Shown here in pieces: positions 1-9,941 of a DNA stretch of 52,557 nt. The notes under the pieces are model-generated. The model was not told the DNA's origin. It did not search any database and saw nothing but the letters and a program-made list of their open reading frames with translations. Within the stretch, counting starts at the first letter, position 1, and each line of letters begins with the position of its first letter. The position numbers and the translations under genes are program-made. The stretch comes from Paracoccus benzoatiresistens. Its GTDB lineage: Bacteria; Pseudomonadota; Alphaproteobacteria; Rhodobacterales; Rhodobacteraceae. The stretch lies in contig NZ_JAPTYD010000025.1 of NCBI RefSeq assembly GCF_026913015.1, positions 1 to 52,557 of the forward strand, in the 5' to 3' direction.

Positions 1-425
1 GCGTCCGGTCCCAGCAGCGCCATCAGCGCTTCCTGAAAGTCTCCGGTCGAAACGCCGCGCAGGTAAAGCACCGGCAGAAGCGCATCGAGGCTCCTCGAGC
101 GTCGGGCCCAGCGAGGCAGAATGTTCGAGGTAAAGCGGATCTTCCTGTCAGTCGGCACCTCGGCGCGGTCACGGACCTTGTGTCGCTTCACGGCGAGCGG
201 CCCGATCCCGGTCTGGATCATCCGCTCCGGCCCGGTCCCGTGATGGACGAGGCGCTGACGGCCATCGGGCAGAAGATCATCGTTGAATTGGGCGACAAAG
301 TTTGCAGCCTCGGCCTTCAGCGCGGCGGCCAGCATCTGGCGTGCGCCCTCACGGGCAATCTCGGTCAGCGGGTCAAGGATCGAACCAGGCTGGTGAAGCG
401 GGGTGATCGTGGTATCGTCATTCAT
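1..425 (-). CDS. IS256-family transposase, N-terminal part (cut by window edge)
   Basis: This is the first ~141 residues of a mutator/IS256-type DDE transposase; the rest lies beyond base 1. The start is the ATG at 425, with an AAGGAG ribosome site about 8 bases upstream. The visible part has the family's N-terminal layout: an acidic start, a region with EAANFVAQF-like residues, a GPLAVKRHKVRDR stretch, and the YLRGVSTGDFQEAL motif that precedes the first catalytic Asp in this family. The catalytic triad is outside the window. The element's right-hand terminal repeat should lie between 426 and about 800, but it cannot be placed without the other end. No frameshift is visible in this part. Confidence 0.88.
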   Translation of the reverse strand, partial: MNDDTTITPLHQPGSILDPLTEIAREGARQMLAAALKAEAANFVAQFNDDLLPDGRQRLVHHGTGPERMIQTGIGPLAVKRHKVRDRAEVPTDRKIRFTSNILPRWARRSRSLDALLPVLYLRGVSTGDFQEALMALLGPD

Positions 426-798
426 GGCGTATCGCTCCTTCGGGAGGTTCTGGCAGGCTTCGACACCCGCCACGATACGCCGCCTTCTCAGGCCCCATCA
501 CCCATTTTCAGCCATAGCCCGGTCGACGCGCGCTGAAGCCGTTGCTGATAACTCTTCGTAGCAATTATCGAAAGCCTTCGACAGCCTGTAGGTGAATAAT
601 TGCCAATCTGCGAGCCAGAGCACGGCGGGTATTTGCCCGATATCTGTAACAGTTTTGCCGATCCGGAACTGCCGCCTTACCGCCGATTGACTCTCCTTCT
701 GATTGAACTTTGAAGCCCCTCGAGGTTGCGACCTCTTCAACGGACAGTGTGAGCGCGTCCCGTTGATACGATGCATAGAACGAGGGAAGACTTTCACA
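426..798. other. Gene-free stretch between IS256 and hydrolase
   Basis: No convincing gene was found here on either strand. It should contain the outer end of the IS256-type element and the promoter of the following hydrolase gene. Open frames crossing it are shadows or rely on TTG starts without support. Confidence 0.5.
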
Positions 799-2010
799 AT
801 GGCATTGAATTTGCCGGCTGCTCCTCAGGGCAAGCAAACTCTGACCGTCGAGTACGGCGACGCGACCCTGAAAACCTACACCTACCGTCCCGATGGCGAA
901 ATCAAGGGTATTCTGCTGGACCTCCATGGTGCGAGCCGGAACGCCGAAGGGGCTCGCGATGCTGCCATCGACATGGCGGATGACTACGGGCTTTATGTTG
1001 TCTCGCCGCTTTTCGACGAGGCGAACTTTTCCAGCGCAGATTACCAGCGTGGCGGTCTCACCGATAGCCGCGGCAACCTGCTGCCCGAAGATGAATGGAC
1101 GATCTCGCTTGCGGATGACATCGCCGAGTGGGCGCATGCCAAGGTCGGCAACCCGTCCGGGATCGAGACGATCGCCTTTGGTCACTCTGGTGGCGGCCAG
1201 TTCATGAGCCGGCTTGCGGCCTACGGCCCGGATGAGATGTTCGACAAGATCATCGTCGCCAATCCCTCGACCCACGTGCGCGCGAGCCTGGACGAGGAAG
1301 TCGGCTACGGCTTCGATGGCTTTGGCACCGACTCCGAGGCAGAGGCGGCGCTGAGGGACTACCTCGCGGATCCGGTTACGATCTACCTGGGCTCCGAGGA
1401 CAACGATCCTGATGCCGCGGACCTTGCCACGGGCTCGGCTGCGATGCGCCAGGGAGACACCCGCCTGGAGCGTGGAGAGTTTGTCTACGAGGAAGCAAAA
1501 GACCTCGCAGAGGAGAACGGCTGGGAGTTCAACTGGGAGCTCGTCGTTGCCGACGGTGTGTCGCATTCGGCCCGCCAGCTCTTCAACGCACAAAAATGGC
1601 AGGAAGCGTTCGACGGCTGGGCAGGCCAGGGCAGCAGCTCCGGGTCACAGTCCCAATCGCAGCCGGATCCGAACGACACTCCGACATCCCAGCCTCACTC
1701 GGGCGGCACGACCCATGACTTCAACTCGGTCGATGAATGGGACGGTGCGGTGATCAGTGACTATGAGGATGGCGATGTGTTCGACTTCCGCGACATCGAC
1801 GCCCAGTCCGTCGAACAGGGTGACCAGGACTTCGATCTCTTGGGCTTTGTCGGCTCCGACGCCTTCACGCAGGACGGAGCCGAGATCCGGCTGCGCCATG
1901 CTGATGGTGACACTTACGTCTACCTGAACACGGACGATGATACCGGCTATGAGGCGAAGGGTGTGATCGAAGGCACCCAAGACCTGACCGCCGACAACTT
2001 CCTGCTGTAA
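799..2010 (+). CDS. Alpha/beta-hydrolase with serralysin-type (M10_C) C-terminal domain
   Basis: A 403-residue protein whose first ~275 residues look like an alpha/beta-hydrolase (esterase/feruloyl-esterase-like). There is an oxyanion-type DLHGAS at 41-46, a nucleophile elbow GHSGGG around Ser130, acidic residues in LGSEDND (198-204), and a candidate catalytic His256 in GVSHSA. A Ser/Gln/Pro-rich linker (about 279-302) leads to a C-terminal domain (about 318-403) resembling the peptidase M10 serralysin C-terminal domain, which in that family serves type I secretion. There is no N-terminal signal peptide, as expected for a type I substrate. The substrate is unknown. ATG at 799 was preferred over an upstream TTG because of the GAGGGAAG ribosome site. 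No type I exporter genes are nearby. Confidence 0.75.
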   Translation: MALNLPAAPQGKQTLTVEYGDATLKTYTYRPDGEIKGILLDLHGASRNAEGARDAAIDMADDYGLYVVSPLFDEANFSSADYQRGGLTDSRGNLLPEDEWTISLADDIAEWAHAKVGNPSGIETIAFGHSGGGQFMSRLAAYGPDEMFDKIIVANPSTHVRASLDEEVGYGFDGFGTDSEAEAALRDYLADPVTIYLGSEDNDPDAADLATGSAAMRQGDTRLERGEFVYEEAKDLAEENGWEFNWELVVADGVSHSARQLFNAQKWQEAFDGWAGQGSSSGSQSQSQPDPNDTPTSQPHSGGTTHDFNSVDEWDGAVISDYEDGDVFDFRDIDAQSVEQGDQDFDLLGFVGSDAFTQDGAEIRLRHADGDTYVYLNTDDDTGYEAKGVIEGTQDLTADNFLL

Positions 2011-2028
2011 GGATCGTTTGAACGACAC

Positions 2029-2050
2029 GGCGGGGCTTCCGGGCCCCGCC
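2029..2050 (+). terminator. GC-rich stem-loop after hydrolase gene
   Basis: A perfect 8-bp stem (GGCGGGGC/GCCCCGCC) with a 6-base loop begins 18 bases after the stop. There is no T-run after it, so intrinsic termination is only probable. Confidence 0.5.
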
Positions 2051-2320
2051 GATCAGGGAGCAGGGCGCGTGGATGTGGTGCTGTAGACGCCCCCCCCCGC
2101 AATATGGAAGGACTGCCGTAGCAGCCCAAGACCGCCAGACAAGCGGCCTGTGCCTCGGGGGAAAATACGAGACAGGGGCTGTCTAGCGGCCTCGGCAAAA
2201 AAGATGCGTGGTTCTTGTCGATCCCTCGTGGCCGTGAGCATCACCGTGCGGATGGTCGAGACCGACCGCGAGGCGATCTTTTCCTAGGCTTCCAGAACAC
2301 CCAATATAGCTGGAGGGGCT

Positions 2321-2487
2321 TGTAGGCGCAGAGTAGAATTGTCGCGAACTGGCAAAGTTGATTTGTCGCCCTTGCCCTGCTGCCGGAGCCTTGCGCCCAG
2401 GATGTGACACAAGGGTATCGGCATCGGACTTCTCCTGATGAGCGAACGCGAGCTTCAGCGAAGCGACATTTTAACTTGGTGACAACA
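2321..2487 (+). mobile_element. Internally deleted ISNCY-type remnant (MITE-like)
   Basis: The first ~140 bases (2321-2460) match the left end of the complete element at 13691 with only a few differences. They include the start-codon region and the first codons of the transposase. The sequence then jumps directly to the right-end terminal repeat (2463-2487, GCGACATTTTAACTTGGTGA and following bases). Both terminal repeats are kept and the orientation matches the complete copy, but everything between is deleted. No exact target duplication is visible (flanks GGGCT and GCGGT). It could be mobilised in trans by the intact transposase, or be a decayed copy. Confidence 0.88.
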
Positions 2488-2635
2488 GCGGTTGTGGAGC
2501 CCCGTACTAATCCCGTTGCGTGCCCATTTGATTTTCTGCTTGGTGCTTGCCGGCCGAAGGTGGTCATCGCCCACGATTAGATCAGTTCCCGTCCTGAGTT
2601 GCCGGCATAACCTTCAGGGTCAACTCGGCTGGATT

Positions 2636-2651
2636 TTACGTCTGCGTTACG
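2636..2651 (+). promoter_or_regulatory. Candidate KdpE-type binding site upstream of kdp
   Basis: Two TTACG direct repeats spaced by 11 bases (about one helical turn) lie about 77 bases upstream of the first small ORF of the kdp operon. They resemble the tandem TTTA(T/C)A-type boxes bound by KdpE in other bacteria. This is inference from spacing and position only. Confidence 0.3.
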
Positions 2652-2727
2652 CCTCCGTCGGGTTTCCATATCGCCGCTTTACGCCTTGGACCCCCATTCT
2701 CGTGCCATCTGAGCAAAGGGGGCATGA

Positions 2728-2814
2728 ATGCTGTCCGACATTCTTTTCATTCTGGGTGGGCTTGCGGCGTTTCTGCTGGCTGGCCTTTCCGTGCGCGGCG
2801 GCGATCGGCTGTGA
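2728..2814 (+). CDS. 28-residue hydrophobic peptide preceding kdpF
   Basis: A short ORF starting ATG at 2728 with an AAAGGGGG ribosome site 6 bases upstream. It encodes a mostly hydrophobic 28-residue peptide: one likely membrane helix (about residues 5-20) and a charged tail ending GGDRL. It stops 4 bases before the kdpF start, so it is positioned as the first cistron of the kdp operon. I believe comparable tiny membrane ORFs occur upstream of kdpF in some alphaproteobacteria, but cannot confirm it here. A regulatory leader peptide or an extra small Kdp subunit are both possible. Confidence 0.55.
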   Translation: MLSDILFILGGLAAFLLAGLSVRGGDRL

Positions 2815-2818
2815 GGGC

Positions 2819-2911
2819 ATGATGACAATCGAACTCGTGCTGGGCGGCGGCCTTGCGGTTGTGCTGCTGGTCTATTTCCTGATCGCGCTTCTGGCGCCGG
2901 AAAGGTTCTGA
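2819..2911 (+). CDS. kdpF: K+-transporting ATPase small subunit KdpF
   Basis: A 30-residue, single-helix membrane peptide (starts [10 protein letters not shown], ends LLAPERF) of the expected size and pattern for KdpF, including the conserved LLxPERF end. In the Kdp complex KdpF stabilises the KdpABC assembly in the inner membrane. A second ATG at 2822 is an alternative start. It follows the 28-aa ORF by 4 bases and precedes kdpA by one base. Confidence 0.88.
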   Translation: MMTIELVLGGGLAVVLLVYFLIALLAPERF

Positions 2912-2912
2912 A

Positions 2913-4598
2913 ATGGCTGGCGATCTGACGTTTTTCGCGCTGTTCCTGGCGGGACTGACTCTTATGGGGGCAATTCTTGGCCCCTGGATGGCCCGAGTAT
3001 TCACCGGGCGGGTCAGCTTTCTTGCACCGGTCGAACACGCCCTTTACCGCGCGGCGGGCATATCGCCGGTGGGGCAGCGGTGGACGGCCTACGCGACTGC
3101 GGTGCTGGTGTTCAACGCCGCAGGCTTTGTGCTTCTTTACCTTATTCTGCGCCTGCAGGGCATCCTGCCCTTCAATCCGCAGGGCTTCGGTGCGATGGAG
3201 TCCAGCCAGGCCTTCAACACCGCCATCAGCTTCGTGACCAACACCAACTGGCAAAGCTATGGCGGGGAAACCACCCTCAGCCATTTCAGCCAGATGGCAG
3301 GGCTCACGGTGCAGAACTTTCTGTCGGCTGGAACCGGGATCGCGGTCGCTGTCGCAGTCGTACGCGGGCTTGCCGCGCGTTCTGCCGCGGACATCGGCAA
3401 CTTCTGGGTCGATCTGACGCGGACGGTCCTCTACCTGTTGCTGCCAGGTGCCATCATCATTGCATTGCTGATGGTCTGGCAGGGGGTCCCGCAGACCTTG
3501 GCTGCGAACATGACCGCCACGACGCTGGAGGGTGGCCAGCAGGTCATTGCGCAAGGCCCGGTGGCGTCCCAGGTGGCGATCAAGATGCTGGGCACCAACG
3601 GCGGCGGCTTTTTCAACGTCAATGCCGCCCATCCCTACGAGAACCCGACGGCCCTGGCGAACCTGATCCAGATCTATGCGATCCTGGTGATCCCGGCGGC
3701 CTTCCCCTTCTTCTTCGGGCGCATGGTTGGCGACCGCCGTCAAGGCTGGGCGATCTTCGCGGCCATGAGCGCGCTGTTCGTGGCGGTGCTGCTCTGGGCC
3801 TATCTTGCCGAAGCGGCGGGCAATCCTCTGCATGCGAGCCTGGTCGAACCTGGCACCAGCATGGAAGGCAAGGAAACCCGTTTCGGCCTGGCGCAGACCG
3901 TGCTGTTTGCCGTGGCGACCACCGTGGCCTCCTGCGGCGCGGTCAACGCCATGCACGACAGCTTCTCCGCGCTTGGCGGCATGATCCCGCTGCTCAACAT
4001 GCTGCTGGGCGAGATCATCTATGGCGGCGTCGGGGCGGGCTTCTATGGCATGGTGCTGTATGTCGTGCTGACGGTGTTCCTGGCCGGCCTGATGGTGGGG
4101 CGCACCCCCGAATGGCTGGGCAAGAAGATCGAAGCCAGGGAGATGAAGCTGGCCGCGCTGACGCTGCTGGTCATGCCGCTGGGCGTGCTGGTCCTGGCAT
4201 CGGCATCCATCCTGACGGGCAACGCGGCCGGCTCGGTCCAGGATCAAGGGCCGCACGGGCTGACCGAACTGGTCTATGCCTACACCTCGGGAACGGCAAA
4301 CAACGGCTCGGCCTTTGCGGGCTTCGGCGCCAACACCACCTGGCACAACACCATGATCGGCATAGCGATGATGCTGGGCCGCTGGGGATACGTCATTCCT
4401 GTCCTTGCCATTGCCGGCAGCCTTGCCGCCAAGGCCCGTGCCCCTGAGACGGCGGGCACCTTCCCCACGCACGGCCGGGCCTTCACCGTGCTGCTGGTGG
4501 TGACGATCCTCATCGTCGGCGCGCTGACCTTCCTTCCCGTCCTGGCTCTGGGTCCGATTGCCGAGCATGTCTCGGTCGCGGACGGCCAGGCTTTCTGA
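2913..4598 (+). CDS. kdpA: K+-transporting ATPase, potassium-binding subunit KdpA
   Basis: A 561-residue polytopic inner-membrane protein, the channel-like subunit that selects K+ for the high-affinity Kdp pump. Four selectivity-loop regions typical of the K+ transporter superfamily are visible: [10 protein letters not shown] (107-116), GTNGGGFF (227-234), [11 protein letters not shown] (340-350) and [12 protein letters not shown] (459-470). The length matches the family (about 560). It starts one base after the kdpF stop, so translation is probably coupled. No disruption is seen. Confidence 0.97.
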   Translation: MAGDLTFFALFLAGLTLMGAILGPWMARVFTGRVSFLAPVEHALYRAAGISPVGQRWTAYATAVLVFNAAGFVLLYLILRLQGILPFNPQGFGAMESSQAFNTAISFVTNTNWQSYGGETTLSHFSQMAGLTVQNFLSAGTGIAVAVAVVRGLAARSAADIGNFWVDLTRTVLYLLLPGAIIIALLMVWQGVPQTLAANMTATTLEGGQQVIAQGPVASQVAIKMLGTNGGGFFNVNAAHPYENPTALANLIQIYAILVIPAAFPFFFGRMVGDRRQGWAIFAAMSALFVAVLLWAYLAEAAGNPLHASLVEPGTSMEGKETRFGLAQTVLFAVATTVASCGAVNAMHDSFSALGGMIPLLNMLLGEIIYGGVGAGFYGMVLYVVLTVFLAGLMVGRTPEWLGKKIEAREMKLAALTLLVMPLGVLVLASASILTGNAAGSVQDQGPHGLTELVYAYTSGTANNGSAFAGFGANTTWHNTMIGIAMMLGRWGYVIPVLAIAGSLAAKARAPETAGTFPTHGRAFTVLLVVTILIVGALTFLPVLALGPIAEHVSVADGQAF

Positions 4599-4606
4599 GG
4601 ACCATC

Positions 4607-6649
4607 ATGTCAAAACATCCACGATCCGAGATCGGCCTTCTCGCGCCCGAGATCCTCCGCCCGGCTGCCCATGCGGCCTTCGCCAAGCTTGATCCGCGCA
4701 GCCTGGCCCGCAATCCGGTCATCTTCGCCACGGCCCTCGTGGCGGCGGTGACATCCGTGCTGGTTGCGCTCCAATGGGGTCAGGCGGGCAGCGGGCTGTC
4801 GCTGCAGATTGCGCTGTGGCTTTGGGCCACCGTGCTGTTTGCCAACTTCGCCGAGGCCGTCGCCGAAGGCCGAGGTAAGGCCCGGGCCGATGCCTTTAGG
4901 GCGACCCGCACCCAGGCCCAGGCCAAGGCGCTGCTGGATCCGGCGCGCCGCGATTTGTTCGAATGGCAGGATGTCGACCTGCTTGAGGTCGGCGACACGC
5001 TTCTTGTCGAGGCGGGCGACATCGTGCCCACTGATGGTGAGGTGATCGATGGCCTGGCCTCGGTCGACGAAAGCGCCATCACGGGCGAGTCCGCGCCGGT
5101 GATCCGGGAGTCGGGCGGCGACAGGTCGTCGGTGACGGGCGGCACCAGGCTGGTCAGCGACTGGTTGGTGGTCCGCGTCACTGCCAGGCCCGGCGACACG
5201 TTCCTGGACCGCATGATCGCCCTGGTCGAAGGGGCCAAGCGCGCCAAGACTCCCAACGAGATTGCGCTGAACATCCTGCTGGCCGGGCTGTCGCTGGTCT
5301 TCCTGCTGGTCGTGGCGACGCTGCCGGTGTTCGCGGGATGGTCGTCGGGCACGGAAATCCCGGTTGTCTATCTGGCGGCGCTGTTCGTGACGCTGATCCC
5401 GACCACCATTGGGGGGCTGCTGTCGGCCATCGGCATTGCCGGCATGGACCGGTTGGTCAAGGCCAACGTCATCGCCAAGTCCGGCCGCGCGGTGGAAGCG
5501 GCAGGCGACATCGACGTCCTGCTGCTGGACAAGACCGGCACCATCACCTTCGGCAACCGCATGGCCGACGAATTCGTGCCGGTGCCGGGCGTGAGCGAGC
5601 GCGAGGTGGCCGAGGCCGCTTGGCTGGCCTCGCTTGCCGACGACACCCCTGAGGGCAAGTCGACTGTCGCCTTGGCGGTCCAGCAGCACGGCTTTGCCGA
5701 AGAAGGGCGTAGACAAGGCGCCGAGTTCGTGGCTTTCACGGCCCAAACGCGGATGTCGGGCGTCGATCTGGCGGACGGCACCTCGGTCCGCAAGGGTGCG
5801 GCGGACGCCATGACCCGTGCCTTTCCGCAAGGGGACGCCACCGCAGCCGAACCGATCGTCCGCCGCATTGCCATGGGCGGTGGCACGCCCCTCCTGGTGT
5901 CGCGGGGCGGACGGATGCTGGGGGCGATCCATCTGAAGGACATCGTCAAGCCCGGCATCCGCGAACGCTTCGCCGAATTGCGCCGCATGGGCATCCGCAC
6001 GGTGATGATCACCGGGGACAATCCCCTCACCGCCGCCGCCATCGCGGCCGAGGCCGGGGTGGACGATTTCCTGGCCGAAGCCACGCCCGAGCGGAAGCTT
6101 GACTATATCCGCGCGGAACAGGCGCAGGGGCGGTTGGTCGCGATGTGCGGCGATGGATCGAACGACGCCCCGGCGCTTGCCCAGGCAGACGTAGGGGTGG
6201 CGATGAACTCGGGCACGCCCGCGGCCAAGGAGGCCGGCAACCTGGTCGACCTGGACAGCGACCCGACCAAGCTGATCGAGATCGTGATGGTCGGCAAGCA
6301 GATGCTGATCAGCCGCGGCGCCCTGACCACGTTCAGCATCGCCAATGACGTGGCCAAGTATTTTGCCATCCTGCCCGCGCTGTTCGTCGCGGCCTATCCG
6401 GGGCTGGCCGTGCTGGATGTGATGGGGCTTGGCACGCCGCAATCGGCCATCCTGTCGGCCATCATCTTCAACGCCCTGGTGATCGTGGCGCTGATCCCCC
6501 TGGCCCTGAAGGGCGTCAGCTACCGCCCCTCCTCGGCGGGGGCGCTGCTGTCGCGCAACCTTGTCGTCTACGGTCTGGGCGGCCTGATCGCCCCGTTCGT
6601 CGGCATCAAGCTGATCGACATCCTTGTCGATCTGGCCCATCTGGCATGA
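4607..6649 (+). CDS. kdpB: K+-transporting ATPase, ATP-hydrolysing subunit KdpB
   Basis: A 680-residue P-type ATPase that powers K+ uptake by KdpA. Visible motifs are the actuator TGES (159-162; the Ser corresponds to the inhibitory phosphoserine known in E. coli KdpB), the membrane PTTIGGLL segment (265-272), the phosphorylation site DKTGT (Asp308), the MITGDN motif and the hinge [12 protein letters not shown]. Length and motif order are normal for the family. Starts 8 bases after kdpA. Confidence 0.97.
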   Translation: MSKHPRSEIGLLAPEILRPAAHAAFAKLDPRSLARNPVIFATALVAAVTSVLVALQWGQAGSGLSLQIALWLWATVLFANFAEAVAEGRGKARADAFRATRTQAQAKALLDPARRDLFEWQDVDLLEVGDTLLVEAGDIVPTDGEVIDGLASVDESAITGESAPVIRESGGDRSSVTGGTRLVSDWLVVRVTARPGDTFLDRMIALVEGAKRAKTPNEIALNILLAGLSLVFLLVVATLPVFAGWSSGTEIPVVYLAALFVTLIPTTIGGLLSAIGIAGMDRLVKANVIAKSGRAVEAAGDIDVLLLDKTGTITFGNRMADEFVPVPGVSEREVAEAAWLASLADDTPEGKSTVALAVQQHGFAEEGRRQGAEFVAFTAQTRMSGVDLADGTSVRKGAADAMTRAFPQGDATAAEPIVRRIAMGGGTPLLVSRGGRMLGAIHLKDIVKPGIRERFAELRRMGIRTVMITGDNPLTAAAIAAEAGVDDFLAEATPERKLDYIRAEQAQGRLVAMCGDGSNDAPALAQADVGVAMNSGTPAAKEAGNLVDLDSDPTKLIEIVMVGKQMLISRGALTTFSIANDVAKYFAILPALFVAAYPGLAVLDVMGLGTPQSAILSAIIFNALVIVALIPLALKGVSYRPSSAGALLSRNLVVYGLGGLIAPFVGIKLIDILVDLAHLA

Positions 6650-6658
6650 GGAAAGATC

Positions 6659-7213
6659 ATGATTTCGCAACTCCGACCGGCACTGGTGATGCTTGGTGCC
6701 TTCACGGTCCTGCTGGGGCTTGGCTATCCGCTGGCAATGACGGGGATCGCCCAAGTGACGATGCCGCGGCAGGCCGGCGGCTCTCTGGTCGAGCGGGACG
6801 GCGCCATCGTCGGATCGGTCCTGATCGGCCAGGCCTTCACCCGTCCCGAATACCTGCACTCGCGGCCTTCGGCGACCGATCCGGCTTATAACGCGGGCTC
6901 GTCCACCGGCTCGAACCTGGGGCCGTCCTCGGCCGCGCTGCTGGCGCAGGTCCGGGAACGCGCCGCAGCGCAAGGTCCGGGGCCGGTTCCATCCGAGATG
7001 GCGACCGCCTCGGCCTCGGGGCTTGATCCGCATATTACGCTGGACGCGGCCCTGCGGCAGGTGGATCGCATCGCCGCGGCCAGGGGCGTCCCCCCGGCAG
7101 CCGTCGAGGACGCGATCCGCGGGGCGACGACCGGGCCAGCCTTCGGCCTTCTGGGCGAGCCGATCGTGAACGTCCTTGCCGCGAACCTCGCGCTTGACGC
7201 GCAGGAAGGCTAG
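6659..7213 (+). CDS. kdpC: K+-transporting ATPase subunit KdpC
   Basis: A 184-residue subunit with one N-terminal membrane helix (about residues 7-30) and a periplasmic domain carrying the KdpC signatures: QAFTRPEYLHSRPSA, a GSSTGSNLGPSS stretch, a DPHITLDAA motif, and ALDAQEG near the C-terminus. KdpC assists assembly and nucleotide use by KdpB. It starts 9 bases after kdpB and is followed by kdpD 10 bases after its stop. Confidence 0.96.
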   Translation: MISQLRPALVMLGAFTVLLGLGYPLAMTGIAQVTMPRQAGGSLVERDGAIVGSVLIGQAFTRPEYLHSRPSATDPAYNAGSSTGSNLGPSSAALLAQVRERAAAQGPGPVPSEMATASASGLDPHITLDAALRQVDRIAAARGVPPAAVEDAIRGATTGPAFGLLGEPIVNVLAANLALDAQEG

Positions 7214-7223
7214 AACGGCGCCC

Positions 7224-9941
7224 ATGACCGACGACGCGCGCCCCGATCCCGAACAGTTCCTGGCCGAGGCCCATGCCGAGGCCGGAAGCGCGGCGGCAGG
7301 GCGCGGACGGCTGAAGATCTTTCTTGGCGCCTCGCCCGGCGTCGGCAAGACCTATGCCATGCTGGAGGAGGCTGCCGCCCGTGCCAGGGCCGGGACCGAT
7401 GTCGTGGTGGCGCTGGCCGAGACCCATGGCCGGCAGGAAACCGCGGCGCTTCTGGCGCAGCTCGACCAGATCCCCCGCCGCGTCATCACCTACCGCGACC
7501 GCCAGCTGACCGAGATGGACCTTGACGCGCTGCTTGCGCGCCGCCCGCAGCTTGCGCTGATCGACGAGCTTGCCCATACCAACGTGCCCGGCGCCCGCCA
7601 TCCGAAACGCTGGCAGGATGTCGAGGAAGTCCTGGCAGCCGGCATCGATGTCTACTCGACGTTGAACATCCAGCACATCGAAAGCCTGAACGACCTGGTG
7701 GCCCGCATCACCGGCGTCCGCGTGCAGGAAACCGTGCCCGACATGGTGCTGCAGATGGCTGACGAGATCAAGCTGATCGACCTGCCGCCCAAGGACCTGA
7801 TCCAGCGGATGCGCGAGGGCAAGGTCTACATGCCCGCCGAGGCGGGCAGGGCGCTTGGCAACTTCTTTTCCAGGGCCAACCTGACGGCCTTGCGCGAACT
7901 GGCGCTGCGCACGGCGGCCAGCCGCGTGGATGCCGAGATGCTGGCCCTGAACCGGGGCAGCGGGCGGGCGGCATCGCAGGACCGGCTGATGGTCTGCCTG
8001 GACGACCCCGCGACCGCCAAGGGGCTGGTGCGCGCCGGCCGCCGCATGACCGACCGTGCCCGCATTCCCTGGGTGGTGGCCACGGTCGTGACACCGGCGG
8101 TCGAGGCGCGGGGCCCTTCGGCGGCGGGGGCCATGACCGACGCCTTGCAACTGGCCGAACGGCTGGGCGCCGCCACCCGCACCCTGCGGGCCGAGGGCGA
8201 CGTGGCCGGTGCCTTTCTGGATGCCGCGCGGCAGCTGAACGTGACGCGGCTGATCCTGGGCCGCAGCGCGCCGGGCGGCTGGCTGGCCCGTCTGGCGGCC
8301 CTTGTCCATCCGCCGCTGACCCAGCAACTGCTGGCCGCCGCCAAGGGGTTCGAGGTCACCGTCCTGGACCCCGCCACCGATCGCCCCGCAACCCCCGGCG
8401 CGGCCCCCGCCCGCCCGCCACAACGGCAGGCGCACGACCGCGCCTGGTTCCGCGTTCTTGCGGAATCGGCCGTGGCCACCGCAGGGGCCACGCTGATCGC
8501 CTGGCCCTTGTGGCACATCCTGCCAGTTGCCTCGCTGGCTGTCGTCTATCTGGTCGGCGTGCTGGCCGTGGCGATGCGGCTGGGGACCGCCGGGGCGATC
8601 GCGGCCAGTATCCTCGGCTTCCTGGCCTACAACTACTTCTTCACCGAGCCCTTCTTCTCGCTGCGGGTGGCGGCCGATGAGTCGGTCGTGGCGCTGCTGG
8701 TCTTCACCGTTTCGGCCCTGTTCACCGGCAGCCTGGCAGGCCGGCTCAAGCGGCAAGTCGAGTTCATGCGCGCGACCCAGGTGCGGACCGAAACCCTTTA
8801 CGACTTTGCCCGCAGGATCGCCTCGGCGACGACGACGGATGATGTGCTGTGGGCGGCGGCCGCCCATATCGCGCATACGCTGGAATGCCATTCGCTGATC
8901 CTGATGCCCAGGATGGACGGCGTGCTTGACCAGGTGCAGGGCTTTCCGGCGATCGAGGAAGATCTTGATCCCCATTCGCAGGCCGCGGCGCTGTGGGCCT
9001 ATCAGAAGAACCAGCCTGCCGGGCGGGACACCGACACGCTGCCCGCGGCGGACTGGATGTTTCTTCCGCTGGCGACCCAAGGGGCGCCGATGGGTTCGAT
9101 CGGGCTGCGCTTTCTGGATCCCGCCCGGCGGCTCGACCCCGAAACCCGCCGCCTGCTGGCCGCGGTCGAGGACCAGATCGCGGTGGCGGTCGAACGCATC
9201 GCCGTCGAAAGCGACCTTGAACGCGCAAGGCTGGTGTCCGAGACCGAGAAGCTGCGCGCGGCCTTGCTGAACAGCGTCAGCCATGACCTGCGCACGCCCT
9301 TGGTCACCGTGATCGGGGCGCTGTCGGCCGTCGCCGAGGGCGGCCTGACACCCGCGCAGAACCGCGACCTGGTGGCCGAGGCCCTGGACGAGGCGCGCCG
9401 GCTTGACCGCTTTGTCGGCAACCTGCTTGGCATGACCCGGCTTGGACATGGCGCGCTTGTGCCCCGACGCGACACGGTCGCGGTGGCCGAGCTGATCGGC
9501 CGGGCGCGTGCCGATCTGGCCCGCGTCCTTGCCCCCTTCCGCGTCGAGGTCGCGGTTGCGCCGGGCACGCCCCCCGTCCTGGCCGACCCGGTGCTGATGG
9601 GCCAGGCGCTTGCCAACCTGCTTGAGAACGCGACGAAATACGCGCCCGAGGGCAGCACCATCCGCATCGCGGCCCAGACGGTCGCGGGTGGCGTCGCGCT
9701 GATCGTCAGCGACGAAGGTCCGGGCATCCCCGACGCGGAACGCGGTCAGGTGTTCGACATCTTTCACCGCGCCGTGCAGGGCGACGGGCAACCCGCGGGC
9801 ACCGGGCTTGGCCTTGCCATCGTCAAGGGCATGGTCGAGGCCAACGAAGGCAGCGTCGCCGCCATTGATCCGCCGGAAGGGCGCGGCGCGGCGATCCGCA
9901 TGATCCTGCCCGCCGCAGCACCCGAGGACACCGATGCCTGA
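7224..9941 (+). CDS. kdpD: Osmosensitive K+ channel sensor histidine kinase KdpD
   Basis: A 905-residue sensor kinase that activates kdp transcription when K+ is scarce. The N-terminal KdpD domain has a Walker A GASPGVGKT (35-43) and a LIDELAHTN motif. A Usp-like domain follows, then four closely spaced membrane helices (DUF4118), a GAF-like region, a dimerisation domain with the phospho-accepting His687 in SVSHDLRTP, and an ATPase domain with NLLENATKYA and DEGPGIP. ATG at 7224 was chosen because it lies just after the kdpC stop; an in-frame start 48 bases earlier would overlap kdpC. The 3' end overlaps kdpE by 8 bases. Confidence 0.96.
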   Translation: MTDDARPDPEQFLAEAHAEAGSAAAGRGRLKIFLGASPGVGKTYAMLEEAAARARAGTDVVVALAETHGRQETAALLAQLDQIPRRVITYRDRQLTEMDLDALLARRPQLALIDELAHTNVPGARHPKRWQDVEEVLAAGIDVYSTLNIQHIESLNDLVARITGVRVQETVPDMVLQMADEIKLIDLPPKDLIQRMREGKVYMPAEAGRALGNFFSRANLTALRELALRTAASRVDAEMLALNRGSGRAASQDRLMVCLDDPATAKGLVRAGRRMTDRARIPWVVATVVTPAVEARGPSAAGAMTDALQLAERLGAATRTLRAEGDVAGAFLDAARQLNVTRLILGRSAPGGWLARLAALVHPPLTQQLLAAAKGFEVTVLDPATDRPATPGAAPARPPQRQAHDRAWFRVLAESAVATAGATLIAWPLWHILPVASLAVVYLVGVLAVAMRLGTAGAIAASILGFLAYNYFFTEPFFSLRVAADESVVALLVFTVSALFTGSLAGRLKRQVEFMRATQVRTETLYDFARRIASATTTDDVLWAAAAHIAHTLECHSLILMPRMDGVLDQVQGFPAIEEDLDPHSQAAALWAYQKNQPAGRDTDTLPAADWMFLPLATQGAPMGSIGLRFLDPARRLDPETRRLLAAVEDQIAVAVERIAVESDLERARLVSETEKLRAALLNSVSHDLRTPLVTVIGALSAVAEGGLTPAQNRDLVAEALDEARRLDRFVGNLLGMTRLGHGALVPRRDTVAVAELIGRARADLARVLAPFRVEVAVAPGTPPVLADPVLMGQALANLLENATKYAPEGSTIRIAAQTVAGGVALIVSDEGPGIPDAERGQVFDIFHRAVQGDGQPAGTGLGLAIVKGMVEANEGSVAAIDPPEGRGAAIRMILPAAAPEDTDA

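Noticed and set aside
2090..2098. Run of nine C
   Set aside because: Could be a phase-variable tract, but it lies in no gene or clear promoter.
2679..4568. 629-codon minus frame opposite kdpA
   Set aside because: It is the high-GC shadow of kdpA; composition is rich in His, Gln and Arg, as expected for an antisense frame.
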